From contig OX463829.1 of NCBI GenBank assembly GCA_949825045.1, forward strand, positions 24,956,715 through 25,020,714: a DNA stretch of 64,000 nucleotides, given 5' to 3'. The notes beneath the pieces are model-generated. The model saw only the letters and a program-made list of their open reading frames with translations. It was not told the origin of the DNA and did not search any database. The translations under genes were made by a program, and so were the position numbers. Shown in pieces: positions 20,901-31,197 of the stretch (positions are counted from its first letter, which is position 1; each line of letters opens with the position of its first letter). The DNA comes from Argyresthia goedartella (Eukaryota > Arthropoda > Insecta > Lepidoptera > Argyresthiidae).

Positions 20901-21545
20901 ACTTCGCTCATTTAGGGTTCCGTAATCATTTTAGAATATAAGCCGATTTTTTTTTATTAGGAAGGTACTCACTTAACATACACCTGATACACCTAGCCAA
21001 AATAGCACTATCATTCTTCACCAGCAAATATATATGTTGTTTTTCAAAGTTTTTGTATGAATGACAAAATTGTATTTGCAGTTTAAAAAAAATGTTTTAT
21101 ATCTTTAAAACTGCTTATTTTATTTTGTTCAAACCAATTTTCGTTGAAAGTGTTTATTGAGATACACAACATACATTTTTTTTTATTTGTCTTTACTTTA
21201 AAAGTTAGAGAGGGGGGGACACAATTTATTCCACTTTGGAAGGGTCAGTCTCTTTAACGATTTACTTTGAGGAAAAATTTTAAAGACAAATACAAATACA
21301 AAATATTTATTTACCAGATTGGGTTTAAATATACAAGTTGCTTGTGGACCCCACACTAAGTTTAACCTGTCACGAGGAGTCCTGGCCAAATTACAAGTTT
21401 ACAAATACTTAATAGTTGCTAACTACGTAAGTTAGTTTATTCGTAAAGACGAAAATGATTTTATTTAAGTTTTAGTGAAAAAAGGAAAATGATATAAAAC
21501 TAAAAATTTAAGCTAAGTAAGACCAACAGTTATATTATAAATATG

Positions 21546-21887
21546 TATGTCGCAGGCAAATTGTAAGATTCCACATTTTACAAACGGCGTCGTCCGTTTA
21601 CAAACGCGCGCTGCTATGTAATATGCCGAAGGCAAATTGCAAATTGAAATTAAAATAGCAAATTCTCAGGGCAAAACGCTGCGGTAGCTTAGGTGAAGGG
21701 TAAAGGGGGCTTCGCTTCGCTCACCCCCTTTACCCTTCGTGTTAGGTTGAACATGTAAGAACAACAATAAATGCTTAAAACATAAAGGAGTGTCAATTTG
21801 CCTTCGGCATATTACATAGCAGCGCGCGTTTGTAAACGGACAACGCCGTTTGTAAAATGCGGAATCAAACAAATTGCCTGCGACATA
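21546..21887 (+). mobile_element. Modular MITE, arm type Y, core copy 5 (complete)
   Basis: Arms of about 94 bp begin TATGTCGCAGGCAAATTG and include CCGTTTACAAACGCGCGCTG; they pair with 21794-21887 with few mismatches. The core between them is intact: CTGCGGTAGCTTAGGTGAAG, foldback centre with TTCGCTTCGCTCACCCCC, CGTGTTAGGTTGAACATG. Confidence 0.85.
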
Positions 21888-22405
21888 TATATTACAAATA
21901 AGAGTGGTAATGTGTATGTATGTATGCAGAGAATGTTCAGGATAAATAAAGATAATTCAAAATCAGTTTAATTTTATGAGGGATGTAATGTGGATATATG
22001 TAGATACATAATGTAAAATAAATATAATGTGTATGTGTGTTTAGATAAGTGATTATGTAGGAATATAAATAAATATGTGTGTGTTATTATTACTTAGGTA
22101 CAAACGGATAGAAGGGCTTCGGTTTTGTCATAATCTAGAGTCGACAGCCATTTCGTTTGTAACCTTAGCGTCTGGGATGCTGGAGTGTTTAATGTCTGTG
22201 TTCTTACAGACTACGTTTACATATAAAGGGGAAGGAGAAGGAACTGAATCTCTGAGCAGACATATCTATATTTGTTTCAGTTTCATATATGGGCCCCCCT
22301 TATTTTTTATTGTTTTTAATTTTTGTATAATTATCGTAAAGCGGTTCACAGAATACATCTACATACCAAGTTGCAACTGTGAAGTCTTGATTGTTTCGGA
22401 ATAAA

Positions 22406-22500
22406 GTTGCTGTGACATACGAACGGACAGACGGACAGACAGACATGAAGAAACTATAAGGGTTCCTTGTTTGTCTACGGAACCCAAAAAAGGTAGCCCT
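22406..22500 (-). repeat. Fragment of a CCGT-run repeat
   Basis: CGAACGGACAGACGGACAGA followed by AAGGGTTCC..TACGGAACCC matches the central and end motifs of family H in reverse. Confidence 0.55.
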
Positions 22501-22589
22501 CTATTAACCAACCTCCTAGTCTACACCCGTAGACTTAACATCACTCAAGAAACTCCTTCCTCTAACTAAAATAAACTCTATAAAATCTA

Positions 22590-22790
22590 CAAATGCGCCA
22601 CCTACCGTCTCAAGCCAGTACTATCGTATACAATACAGTGCTTTTTATGGCTGTACGGTGCGAGGTAGCATTAGGAACGCTGGCAACAACACTTCAAGTT
22701 GCTCCAATCTGAGACCCCGTTTAGGTTCGAATTAAATAAAAAGATGGCGCTAGTGGATATAGTTTTGATGTCATATATTTTTACTCCTTC
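22590..22790 (+). repeat. Dispersed repeat shared with 24320-24510
   Basis: CAGTACTATCGTATACA, GCTGTACGGTGCGAGGTAGC, GCAACAACACTTCAA and TTTAGGTTCGAAT recur in the same order and orientation 1.7 kb downstream. Family unknown, non-coding. Confidence 0.7.
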
Positions 22791-22894
22791 CTCTTCGGGT
22801 AGACCGAGGGCTATGCCGAGGGTAGACCTTTCTTTAAGGTCGAACTAACTAAAACTAGTGGCCCTGTAAGGTGGTCCTCGCGTGTGACACTTTT

Positions 22895-23490
22895 TTTTAA
22901 TAACACATACAAACTTATGCACGCACCTGGTTACGTACAACGAGTTGAAAGTAATAATTTTGTAAACTACATTTTGCGGTCTCAAACCCAACCTAATGTT
23001 TTTTCGAGTTTTATGCGTATCGTCAAAACTGCGTAAAAGTAAAACAATTAATTAGTCGTACTTTCGCTTAATTTATTGGATGTAATATATAAAAACCGGT
23101 CAAGTGCAAGTCTAAATCGCGCACGAAGGGTTCCGTACCACCGTTCAATGGAAGCGATGGTGTGGAGTGAATAGTTTGGATTTTACACAGCAAAATATTG
23201 TTTACAAAGTTATTGGTGCGGTTACTTTCACACTACATGTACGTAACCAGGTGCATCCATAAGTTTGTATGTGGTATTGTTGTATGGGAGCCTCCTTAAA
23301 TATTTATTTTATCCTGTTTTTTAGTATTTTTGGTTATAGCGGCAACAAAAATACATAATCTGTGAAAATTTCAACTCTCTAGCTAGCTAGGTTCTTGAGA
23401 TACAGCCTGGTGACAGACGGACGGACGGACAGCGAAGTCTTAGTAATAGGGTCCCGTTTGGAACCCTTCGGGTACGGAACACAAAAAAGG
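22895..23490 (-). repeat. GGGTTCCG-family repeats: partial (+) copy then complete (-) copy
   Basis: A fragment at 22895-22995 is in plus orientation. A complete minus-strand copy runs from AAAACCGGTCAAGTGCAAGT (about 23090) to GGGTCCCGTTTGGAACCCTT and CGGGTACGGAAC (about 23478). Confidence 0.8.
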
Positions 23491-23598
23491 GATACCTCTT
23501 AATAACCAATCACTTATCTTATTACCTCACCAACCAATCTTATTATGACTGCCTTTGACCAAATGCTACTTTTACGAAAAAGTCTTGACCGTACATAA

Positions 23599-23850
23599 CT
23601 TTGGCAAAACGAACCTTTGACGAAACGTACCTTTGACGAAACGTACCTTTGACGAAACGTACCTTTGACGAAACGTACCTTTGACGAAACGTACCTTTGA
23701 CGAAACGTACCTTTGGCAAAACGAACCTTTGACGAAACGTACCTTTGACGAAACGTACCTTTGACGAAACGTACCTTTGACGAAACGTACCTTTGACGAA
23801 ACGTACCTTTGGCAAAACGAACCTTTGACGAAACGTACCTTTGGCAAAAA
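23599..23850. repeat. Minisatellite, 16-bp unit, fifteen full copies plus a partial one
   Basis: Units start at 23599 and recur every 16 bp. Two types occur: CTTTGGCAAAACGAAC (units 1, 8, 14 and the partial last) and CTTTGACGAAACGTAC (all others). Overlapping minus-strand open frames follow only from the repeat having no stop codon. Confidence 0.95.
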
Positions 23851-24226
23851 TGGGTTAATGACGAAACGCAGTTTTGAAGATACGTATAAAACTCGTTTTT
23901 TCACTAAAATTATAAAGCCTGTGTTACTCTCACGGTTTCTAAAAATCCAAAGACTTATTTGTTAAAATCTGTCAAGCCGTTTGAACGCGGGTGGTTATAC
24001 AATACAACCAGCAATACAATATTATTATTTTTTGTTATTTAAAATGAAAGGGGTATAAAGGTCATCAAGCAGGTAAAGCCACTCACGATGACTAATGAAC
24101 AACATATGTTTGAATTTTGAATGTGGACAGAAGTTTTAAGAGCGTTATTACAATACAAACTGTGGCTAACTGTACTTTTTACAATCCTCTCTGGCCAAGT
24201 GCGAGTTGCTTTTCATTTAAATAATA

Positions 24227-24268
24227 ATTACCGCCTTTTTAGACCATTAGGTCTAAAAAGGCGGTAAT
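24227..24268. repeat. Perfect hairpin, 19-bp arms, 4-base loop
   Basis: ATTACCGCCTTTTTAGACC (24227-24245) is exactly complementary to 24250-24268, with loop ATTA. It abuts the dispersed repeat of 24320-24510. Confidence 0.9.
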
Positions 24269-24319
24269 ACTCGCCCCTAGCGGCAACAACCCGTCGCTCG
24301 GTCAATAAATTATATCTAC

Positions 24320-24510
24320 TGCTGCGCCCTCTACCGTATCGTGCTAGTACTATCGTATACACAACACAATGTTCTTGATGCCTGTGCGGTGCGAGGTAGC
24401 AACGCTCGCAACAACACTTCAATCTGCTCTCCACTCTGTGACCCCATTTAGGTTCGAATGAAATAGAGAGATGGCGCCAGAGGGTATGATGATTGGTGTG
24501 ATCTAGTTTT
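24320..24510 (+). repeat. Dispersed repeat, second copy (see 22590-22790)
   Basis: AGTACTATCGTATACACAAC, GTGCGGTGCGAGGTAGCAAC, GCAACAACACTTCAATC and TTTAGGTTCGAATGAAAT match the first copy. Confidence 0.7.
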
Positions 24511-24618
24511 GATATATTATACGATTACAATTTATTTACCGCTCGATACTTCTCGGCTTTTATCGGCACAGACCGGAAGAAAATATACATTACAGCTTAT
24601 TTATTACAATACTACTAC

Positions 24619-24762
24619 GGCCTTACTAATAAAAGAAGTTATTCACGGTTTAACTTATACAGTGTTTTGTCTTGCTTTGACATTTGAGATTTACTCGACG
24701 TATGAAAAGGACAAAACACTGAATAAGTTAAACCGTGATTTACTTTTTTTATTAGTAAGGTC
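24619..24762. mobile_element. Short foldback MITE, 144 bp, arms about 53 bp
   Basis: GGCCTTACTAATAAAAGAAG through CACGGTTTAACTTATACAGT and GTTTTGTC pairs with the inverted right end (GACAAAACACTGAATAAGTT to TTATTAGTAAGGTC) with few mismatches. The loop is only about 40 bp and nothing is encoded. Confidence 0.85.
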
Positions 24763-25204
24763 GCTAACCCGCTAACCTTTAGAAAAAAGTAAGGAACCGA
24801 AGTCTCATTTTGTAGTGTAGACTTATAAATTATATAGATGTGTCACTCGCACAATCACTTTCACAGTCTGAATCAGTCACATTAAGCTGTCACTAAATTG
24901 GTACATAATAATAATTTTATAATTTCTTTATTGCCAAATAATTGAAATGACAAGATGTAGGCATATTTAAATAGTGTACAAACGCGAGCTGATCTGTGCA
25001 AGAGATAGCTTCCGGCAAAACAAATCCAGTATGAGAAAGGTTGATCGCTGCGCACGCGAAGGCCTATGGGTACCAAAAAACCTAATTATAATTTTCCTGG
25101 AATTTACTTACATACATAAATGCAACAAATCAATATACTAACTATACGAGTAAAAATATTAAAATAAATATAAAATATGAACTCAAAAAATACATACATA
25201 CTAA

Positions 25205-25800
25205 CTTTAATTCTAAAGAGATAGGAAATACTTCTTCACGCTACTTTTAAATCTATTGAGAGTAGGAATGTCAACCGACAACCGAATCGCCCGGAGTCTC
25301 TTCCCGTGCTCGTCAGCCGCGTGGTCTGCGGAGTGTGTTCTCGCGAGAACCACTTCGGTTGCGGGGTCGAGGACTTATGGTTGCCTCATGCCCGCGGCGT
25401 CAACTCGGGGCGTAACGTCCCCCCCGGTCTTGCGGGTTATGTTGTGTGGTTGTGAGCATGGAATATTCGTGACTTCTCCGAGGCCTGCTGGAAGAAATAC
25501 AGTGAAACCGGTATCGTAGGAAGATTGGGTAGCGTGGATTCCGTAAAATATTGCAGAGGACGTTGAGGATGTAAGAATCTAAACGAAGACGGACTTCAGC
25601 TCTTTGCCATGCTGTGATACATGGTCGTATTTGCGCAGCCCGAAGATAAGCTAAATCCCGAAATTTTGAATTCGTTTGAGTTTGTTCAGTATTTTTTCGT
25701 TAGCACAGGCCCAACAGGCATTAATATAATCGATCAGGGGTAAAAGAACTGAAGACTGAGCGAGAGTGATTTTGGTCTGTCAAGGCAAAAATTACTGAAG
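25205..25800 (-). pseudogene. LINE ORF2 3' fragment (RT C-terminal region)
   Basis: Read on the minus strand, frame-shifted pieces give INACWACANEK, then RKYDHV, then FTVFLPAGLGEV, then HGKRLRAIRLSVDIPTLNRF and SSVKKYFLSL before a TAG at about 25217. This is the usual C-terminal tail of a Jockey-like non-LTR polymerase. Several frameshifts and stops show it is dead. 24780-25200 is AT-rich with no call beyond a possible LINE tail at about 24915-24960. Confidence 0.65.
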
Positions 25801-26018
25801 TGTCCTGAGATAGATAGATATTCGATATCTTAAAAATTGACAGAGTTATTAAAGCTCAAAGTTCGACTTCCGCGAAACGATTTTGTCAACTGAGCGTAGC
25901 ATGTATGATCAGTGATGACGTCACGTTGCCCGTCAAGTGATCGGATCGGTCGGGCACATTCGGCTCAAGCGCGCCGTACTGTAAGAACTCCCAAAAATAC
26001 TCACGAATAAAGACTAAA

Positions 26019-26225
26019 ATGACCAAGAATTACTGCATTGTGCCCATGCACATTAACTCGAGTGTGAAAACACCAAATAAGTTATTTTTTTGTGTGCCAT
26101 TAAGCCCAAAAATTAGAAAAAAGTGGATGAACGCCGTAAGGAGAGTAGATCCTATTGGAAATAAAAGTACTGCTCTCTGTTGTGAAGCTCATTTTGACGT
26201 ATCTAAGTTTTACCCCCATTTTTAG
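26019..26225 (+). pseudogene. THAP-domain fragment, probably from a DNA transposon
   Basis: Starting MTKNYCIVPMH, the 68 residues show the THAP zinc-finger pattern: an early Cys, then FFCVPLSPKIRKKWMNAVRR (conserved Pro and Trp), then LCCEAHFD (the Cys-x2-His pair with Phe). The second early Cys of the C2CH pattern appears replaced, as VPMH follows YCI. The frame stops after KFYPHF, just before a LINE tail at about 26250. THAP domains of this type bind the ends of P-type and related transposons; no transposase follows here. Confidence 0.6.
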
Positions 26226-26244
26226 ATGTTTTACTTGTAATACC

Positions 26245-26352
26245 TTCTTTATTCTTTCTTTATTCTTTATTGCACAGAAATCTTAATAGTAAGGTAACAA
26301 AACATTTTATGAGCAAAGGCGAGCTTATCTCTAAACAGAGATTTCTACCAGC
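26245..26352 (-). mobile_element. LINE 3'-end fragment ending the THAP remnant
   Basis: TTCTTTATTCTTTATTGCAC, AGCAAAGGCGAGCTTATCTC and AGAGATTTCTACCAGCAAAC are the reverse of the fragment at 1365-1478. The repeated TTCTT units are its tail, so it inserted with its 3' end next to the THAP stop. Confidence 0.6.
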
Positions 26353-26561
26353 AAACCTATATATGTACCTATGTCTTTAATTCAATGTTAGAAGATGAAT
26401 TTGTATCAATCGGGGATATTGTAAGCCATAAAGGTCATTCACCCACTGTCAAGTGTACTAAAGAATCAAATGACTGAATACTTACCTAGTTTTCAGTATG
26501 AACTTTGTTCTTTAAATAAATGTCACCTTATGTATATCACATTCATTCAAACATATTTAAA

Positions 26562-26622
26562 GATGATACTGTCTCCGAGTCCTCATTCTCGTGTTGGAAT
26601 GAGGAATTGGAGACAGTATTGA
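26562..26622. repeat. Imperfect hairpin, about 23-bp arms
   Basis: ATACTGTCTCCGAGTCCTCA and GAATGAGGAATTGGAGACAG pair with about three mismatches around a short loop. A poly-C run (about 15 C) lies at 26731-26745. The rest of 26360-27510 is unassigned. Confidence 0.6.
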
Positions 26623-27518
26623 AGCTCAGGAACCAGAAATAGTATGGCAGTCATGTTTGGACTCAATTTGTTCAAGATATATAAGCTGGGTTTGCTTATG
26701 GCACCAATTTTGCAATTACCTTTTTTATTCCCCCCCCCCCCCCCTGTGCTTTATTTACTTAATCTGTGACAAAACCCGACAAATATCATCTCATAAACCA
26801 TAGTTTAAATCTGTTACCATTTGTCTTGTGTTGTGTTGTGAGTAATGTCTTGGAGTTTATTAAGTCTACTTTATAAACTAAGTTCAGCGACTAAAAAGGG
26901 AAGTGTCCAGCGGAAAAGAAATAATAATTGTACTGTACCTATTGATTATTTGGACTATTTGGTCCTGCTGACCCATTCGCAAAAAATCACCCTGAATGGG
27001 GTAAGCGCTCTTTCAGAGTCGTGACGTGGGGCGAGATACTGACAGCACCCGCGTGCGTGCTCAATGCCATAGTAAATCCCACGTGCGTAATGTTACCCAC
27101 ACGATCCATAAATGATGTACCATTGAATAAACGCATAACCTTATACATACACCCCAACTTATTTTTTTTATAATAAAAAATATTGAGAAAGAATAACAAA
27201 CATTTGCCTAATATTTGAGATTTAAGTTGTTGTGTCATTTCTGACAAATTCACAATTCTGTGGTGCGTGCGCGCCGCGGCCCGCGAGTTCGATCAAATTA
27301 TCTGTCTCACTTTTTAAAGTAGGTTAGTTTTTTATGTTATTTGGTTTACCATAGCAACATCATAGTAAGTTCCTATTTAGAAATAAATCAATTGAAATAT
27401 GAAGTAAAACAACTAAAATTTAGGTAAGTTTAGTAAGGTACCTACTAACTACAAAACATCGCAAAAATCTAGGCTCTTCGAATACCCCGCCCCTGCCCTT
27501 ACTATCCGTACAGTTCGC

Positions 27519-27626
27519 GCCAAGTTTCTTTGGCTCTGAGCGAGCGGTACCTCTCTCTCACTCACCCCACCTTTACCATCTGAGTGAAAGAGAGTCCCCG
27601 CTCGCTCAGAGCCACCGAAACTTGGC
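27519..27626. repeat. Long hairpin, about 46-bp arms, about 16-base loop
   Basis: GCCAAGTTTCTTTGGCTCTG through GAGCGAGCGG and CTCTCTCACTCA pairs with TGAGTGAAAGAGAGTCC, CCGCTCGCTCAGAGCCACCG and AAACTTGGC with few mismatches. It sits in a GC-richer block (27480-27640) with no supported gene. 27640-28420 is unassigned. Confidence 0.75.
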
Positions 27627-28427
27627 TCGGCTTGTACGAAGCGGGCTTGATAATTTCCGACGTATTTTAAGGCTAAAATTCGCTCGCGAGTTGAATGCAC
27701 TCCAAATGTAGGTACTGGCCCTGCGGGCTGTGCTTTAGTGAAAGTAACGTAGTAGTCATTGTAACACTCGTACCACGAACCGTTCAAAGTACACCGACAC
27801 AGCTTAATTGATATTATCATTACATTATGCAAGTATAGTACTCTCGTTATTTCAAAATATTCCACATCTGTGTATCGAAATGAAATCAGTGCGGTGACGG
27901 ACTAAACAAAACAAACAAAGAGACCCCCCTCACCACGCAATATCAGTAACATTTTTCTTCAACAATATGGCCTACATTTAAAGTCAGAGATAACGACACT
28001 GCTCACGATTCTGAACAAACTAGTTTCTCATTATGCGTTTATTCGATGACACGTGACATGTAACCCGCACGACACTAACATCGTCCACATTAAGCCAGTC
28101 ATAAGCCGCCTGAGCAACTTATATCCTGCTTATTAAACTTTTACCATTAGCTCTAGGTTAACGGGATGGTGCAAATGGTAGCAACAGGTAAATAATGAAC
28201 TAGGATAGGACCGTCGATACGGAGGTCGGAAGTAGAGCGACAAATATTATTGTTATGTAACTAAGTGAGGCACATTTCATGCTCTAGAACCCTCGGTACA
28301 ATGAAGATACAACACAGATCTTGTGGATGTTGGGAATTATGACATGCTTAGGTAAATAAGAACATTGTTTGAGTATATGTCACCGTAAGATTGTCATAAC
28401 CGTTAGTGGATAAACCATAAACATAAA

Positions 28428-28618
28428 CATTTACATACAGGCACATACATTGCTTCTGGCCCCACACTAGGATACCCTGTGTCGTGGGAACCAGAAACAT
28501 CGACGTCACACACATATAAACATCCAAGACCAGTTTTTTTTTACGCCCAGCCGGGGATCGAACCCGGGGCCTCTCGCATGGTAGGCAGAGCCACGACCGC
28601 TGCGCCACAGAGGTCGTC
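28428..28618 (-). mobile_element. SINE-1 copy (well preserved)
   Basis: Minus-strand head CCTCTGTGGCGCAGCGGTCG, B box GGTTCGATCCCC, body with CTTGGATGTTTATATGTG and tail CTGTATGTAAATGTTTATG. Among the copies this one has the cleanest A and B boxes. Confidence 0.9.
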
Positions 28619-28859
28619 CAATAAAATAAACTGACGTTTTTCTCTCGTCAGTTGGTCAGCTACCGACAGATAGTAAGTACTTACAGTGGCTCAAGCAGGA
28701 ATAATTACCAGAGTGAAAAAGTGTTCGAGTTCAGTTAGAATGAACCTTACGTCATTGTACATAAGAGTCCCTGACAGTTCGATTCGCAAACTTTTTCGAC
28801 GCGTTATTATACCTGCTTCCTACACCGTACAGATAGTAAACTGTAACGTACTGCTTACT

Positions 28860-29145
28860 ATATGACGCGTTAGTTGATAAACTAACGGTTAAAACCGTTA
28901 AATACTAAACTGGTTTAAACTTGAATTGCAAACGAAATACCAGAGCAAACACTGCGGTAGCTTAGGTGAAGACAAGAGGGGGCGAGCGCGGTTATAATGG
29001 TTATAATAGTCTTCGTGTTAGGTTAACATATAAGAACAAAAATCACGTAAATTCTTAACCCTGTCGGTCTAGTGTACTATCTGTCGATAGTTGATCAACT
29101 AACGCGTTAGTTTATCAACTAACGGTTTTGACTATCTTACGGTGA
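28860..29145 (+). mobile_element. Modular MITE, arm type K, core copy 6
   Basis: Left arm GATAAACTAACGGTTAAAAC and right arm TTATCAACTAACGGTTTTGA surround ACTGCGGTAGCTTAGGTGAA, a shortened centre (GGGGGCGAGCGCGG) and TCTTCGTGTTAGGTTAACAT. A truncated relative is at 38510-38805. 29150-29980 has no call. Confidence 0.65.
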
Positions 29146-29984
29146 CTTCTACAAGATTAAGAGCTCCGTCCTGTCAAAATTCACGATTCGTCTTATCCAG
29201 TATTGCCACCTACAACGATGGACTAAGATAAGGGTATTTTCTGATACATGACATTCTATCACAGTATCATCCGTCAGTAAATCTATACTAGCAGTAGTGT
29301 AAGCAAAACTGCTCTGGACCACCAAATTAAACTGTGCAGTTTATTGGAAAATGTACCGCTACGTGATGGTTGCACCAAGTAATTTATCACTGCATCCAGT
29401 GCTTATTTGATGCCCGAGCGCCAGCTAGGGCTCAAAAAGGCACGAGTGCAATATAAATTACTTAATGCGAGGTGCATAATCTGCTTTTCTTTCAAATAAT
29501 GCATGGAAAGTATGTAGGTGAAAAATAAAAGTAGTGAAAGAAAGTAATTGAAGTATTTCATTTCTCAGTAAAAAATGTATCTGTAAAATGTACATTTCGG
29601 CCTTTTTTTTTTTTTATTAAATTATTTATGGCTAGTATTTTTTAAGCCTAGCACACACATCCCTTCACACGCAAACTGTGTAACTCCATGCGGCCGTCAG
29701 GTTAGCCAACCGAACGCATTGTAAACCTAGGGTTTTACTATTCCAACTTGACATGGTGCCCACCTCTTTGGAGCGCGATTTAAAAAAAACAGTGCAGTAC
29801 ATTCCATACATTTTTGCTTTGCGCTGGATATGTAGTGCAGATAGAATTGCAGCGTAGTTGGAAGAAAAAAAACCCGAGTGCTATACACTAAAAAGACCAA
29901 AACAAGCAGATAACACTTTTCGTAATTATTGAGATAACATTGACATGATTAGTACAGTGTTATGTAAATGTAGCCCATTATTAT

Positions 29985-30622
29985 CCCCACCGAGGGGCAC
30001 ATGCCTTTTCCCGGATACGAGTAATCTTAAGCCATACTCCACCACGCTGGCTCAGTGCGGTTGGTGGAGGGGTTTAACGACCACTACCACGTAGCGATAG
30101 TATCCGGGACCTACAGCTTAACGTGTCATCCGAAACACTGAATGTCCGATAATGTACTCAAGATAAATTAATTATCTCATTGGTATAATGTCAGGATTCC
30201 TAATTCCAAATGTATTTATTACTGGAGATATTTACATATACTTAGCAATCGTCACTTTTTATCACTTCTCTACATTGGAACACTGTGGGAGAAGAAGGGC
30301 GTAGAAACTCCCACAGATTGATTTATAGATCTCTTTAAAAATAGGTTCTGCATAACTAATACAAATATGAAAATTTTAATTATTATGATTAATAAGCAGG
30401 AATAAATAATTACAAAATTATTAACAGCAAGATCTGTGTTGAGCCAGATTAACCCCATACAGTCCCATCATTTAAGTAATCTTGAACATTGTATTATCCC
30501 TTTTTCGACAAAGTCGCTTTAACATGGTTTTTAAATTGCTCAAATGGCAATTTCAAGATCTCCAGATTCGGACCTGCATCTCCTGTGTGAGAAGCAAGCG
30601 TGAAACCCAATAGACCACGGAG
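29985..30622 (-). mobile_element. SINE-3-like repeat interrupted by a family R LINE tail
   Basis: The minus-strand head at 30563-30622 reads GAGCTCCGTGGTCTATTGGG with GGTCCGAATC in the B-box place. Its continuation at about 29985-30200 includes CATTGGTATAATGTCAGGAT and CCACCACGCTGGCTCAGTGC. The uninterrupted copy at 46395-46592 shows that both parts belong together. Confidence 0.6.
30222..30562 (-). mobile_element. Family R LINE 3' end, nested
   Basis: Minus strand: ORF2 C-terminal codons at the right side (start near 30560), then CCCACAG-rich 3' UTR and a tail toward 30222. It matches 12395-12785 along almost its full length and splits the SINE-3-like repeat. Confidence 0.75.
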
Positions 30623-31019
30623 CTCAGTTTTATATTAAATTTAATTTAAATGCAAGCGGAACCCACTGTATTAGAATTATTTTTTTCCGTCTATGACGTA
30701 GCGTGAATTTTGACAGGTCGGAACTACTACTACTACTACTTTAACTATGCCAGGGACTGAAGGATGCACAAATTGCTTCTCATACGTTTGGCAGAGGCAT
30801 GAAATTGGCACAAATTGCCGATACTTTTTATTGTTCACTATACATATAAAATTAGGGCACTTTCATAGCACATTGTTCACTTACGGTTTCGAAAGGAAAT
30901 CCTGCTCTGCGAAGAGGAAAATTGTTATTGTCATAGACGACTGCAATCGTTGTATTCAGATGCAAGTAGTACGTAGAGCCGTATAGAAATTCATCCAGTA
31001 AGTATAGACATTTAAAAAA

Positions 31020-31175
31020 ACACATACATTGCTTCTGGCCCCACACTAGGATACCCTGTATCACATATAAACATCCAAGACCTGGGGTTTTTTTTTCACC
31101 CCCAGCCGGGGATCGAACTCAGGCCTGTCGCATGGTAGGCATAGCAACAACCACTGCGCCACAGACGTCGTCAAA
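31020..31175 (-). mobile_element. SINE-1 copy (3' body shortened)
   Basis: ACGTCTGTGGCGCAGTGGTT head and GAGTTCGATCCCCGGCTGGG on the minus strand; about 20 bp are missing in the body relative to 28428-28618. Confidence 0.8.
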
Positions 31176-31197
31176 ATATAGGATAGGTAGTAGTAAT

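Noticed and set aside
20463..20911. 100-141-residue minus-strand ORFs in the 50-bp array
   Set aside because: They exist in three frames at once purely because the unit lacks stops; no start context or homology.
20497..23850. CRISPR arrays
   Set aside because: The 50-bp and 16-bp arrays have no unique spacers; they are head-to-tail minisatellites in a eukaryotic setting.
23543..23904. 90-110-residue minus-strand ORFs (RFVKGTFRQRYVSSK repeats)
   Set aside because: Product of the 16-bp minisatellite.
26562..26622. microRNA precursor
   Set aside because: The loop is too short and arms too brief for a typical precursor; kept only as a hairpin.
27449..27865. 138-residue minus-strand ORF
   Set aside because: It runs through the long hairpin of 27519-27626, has no homology I recognise and no splice context.
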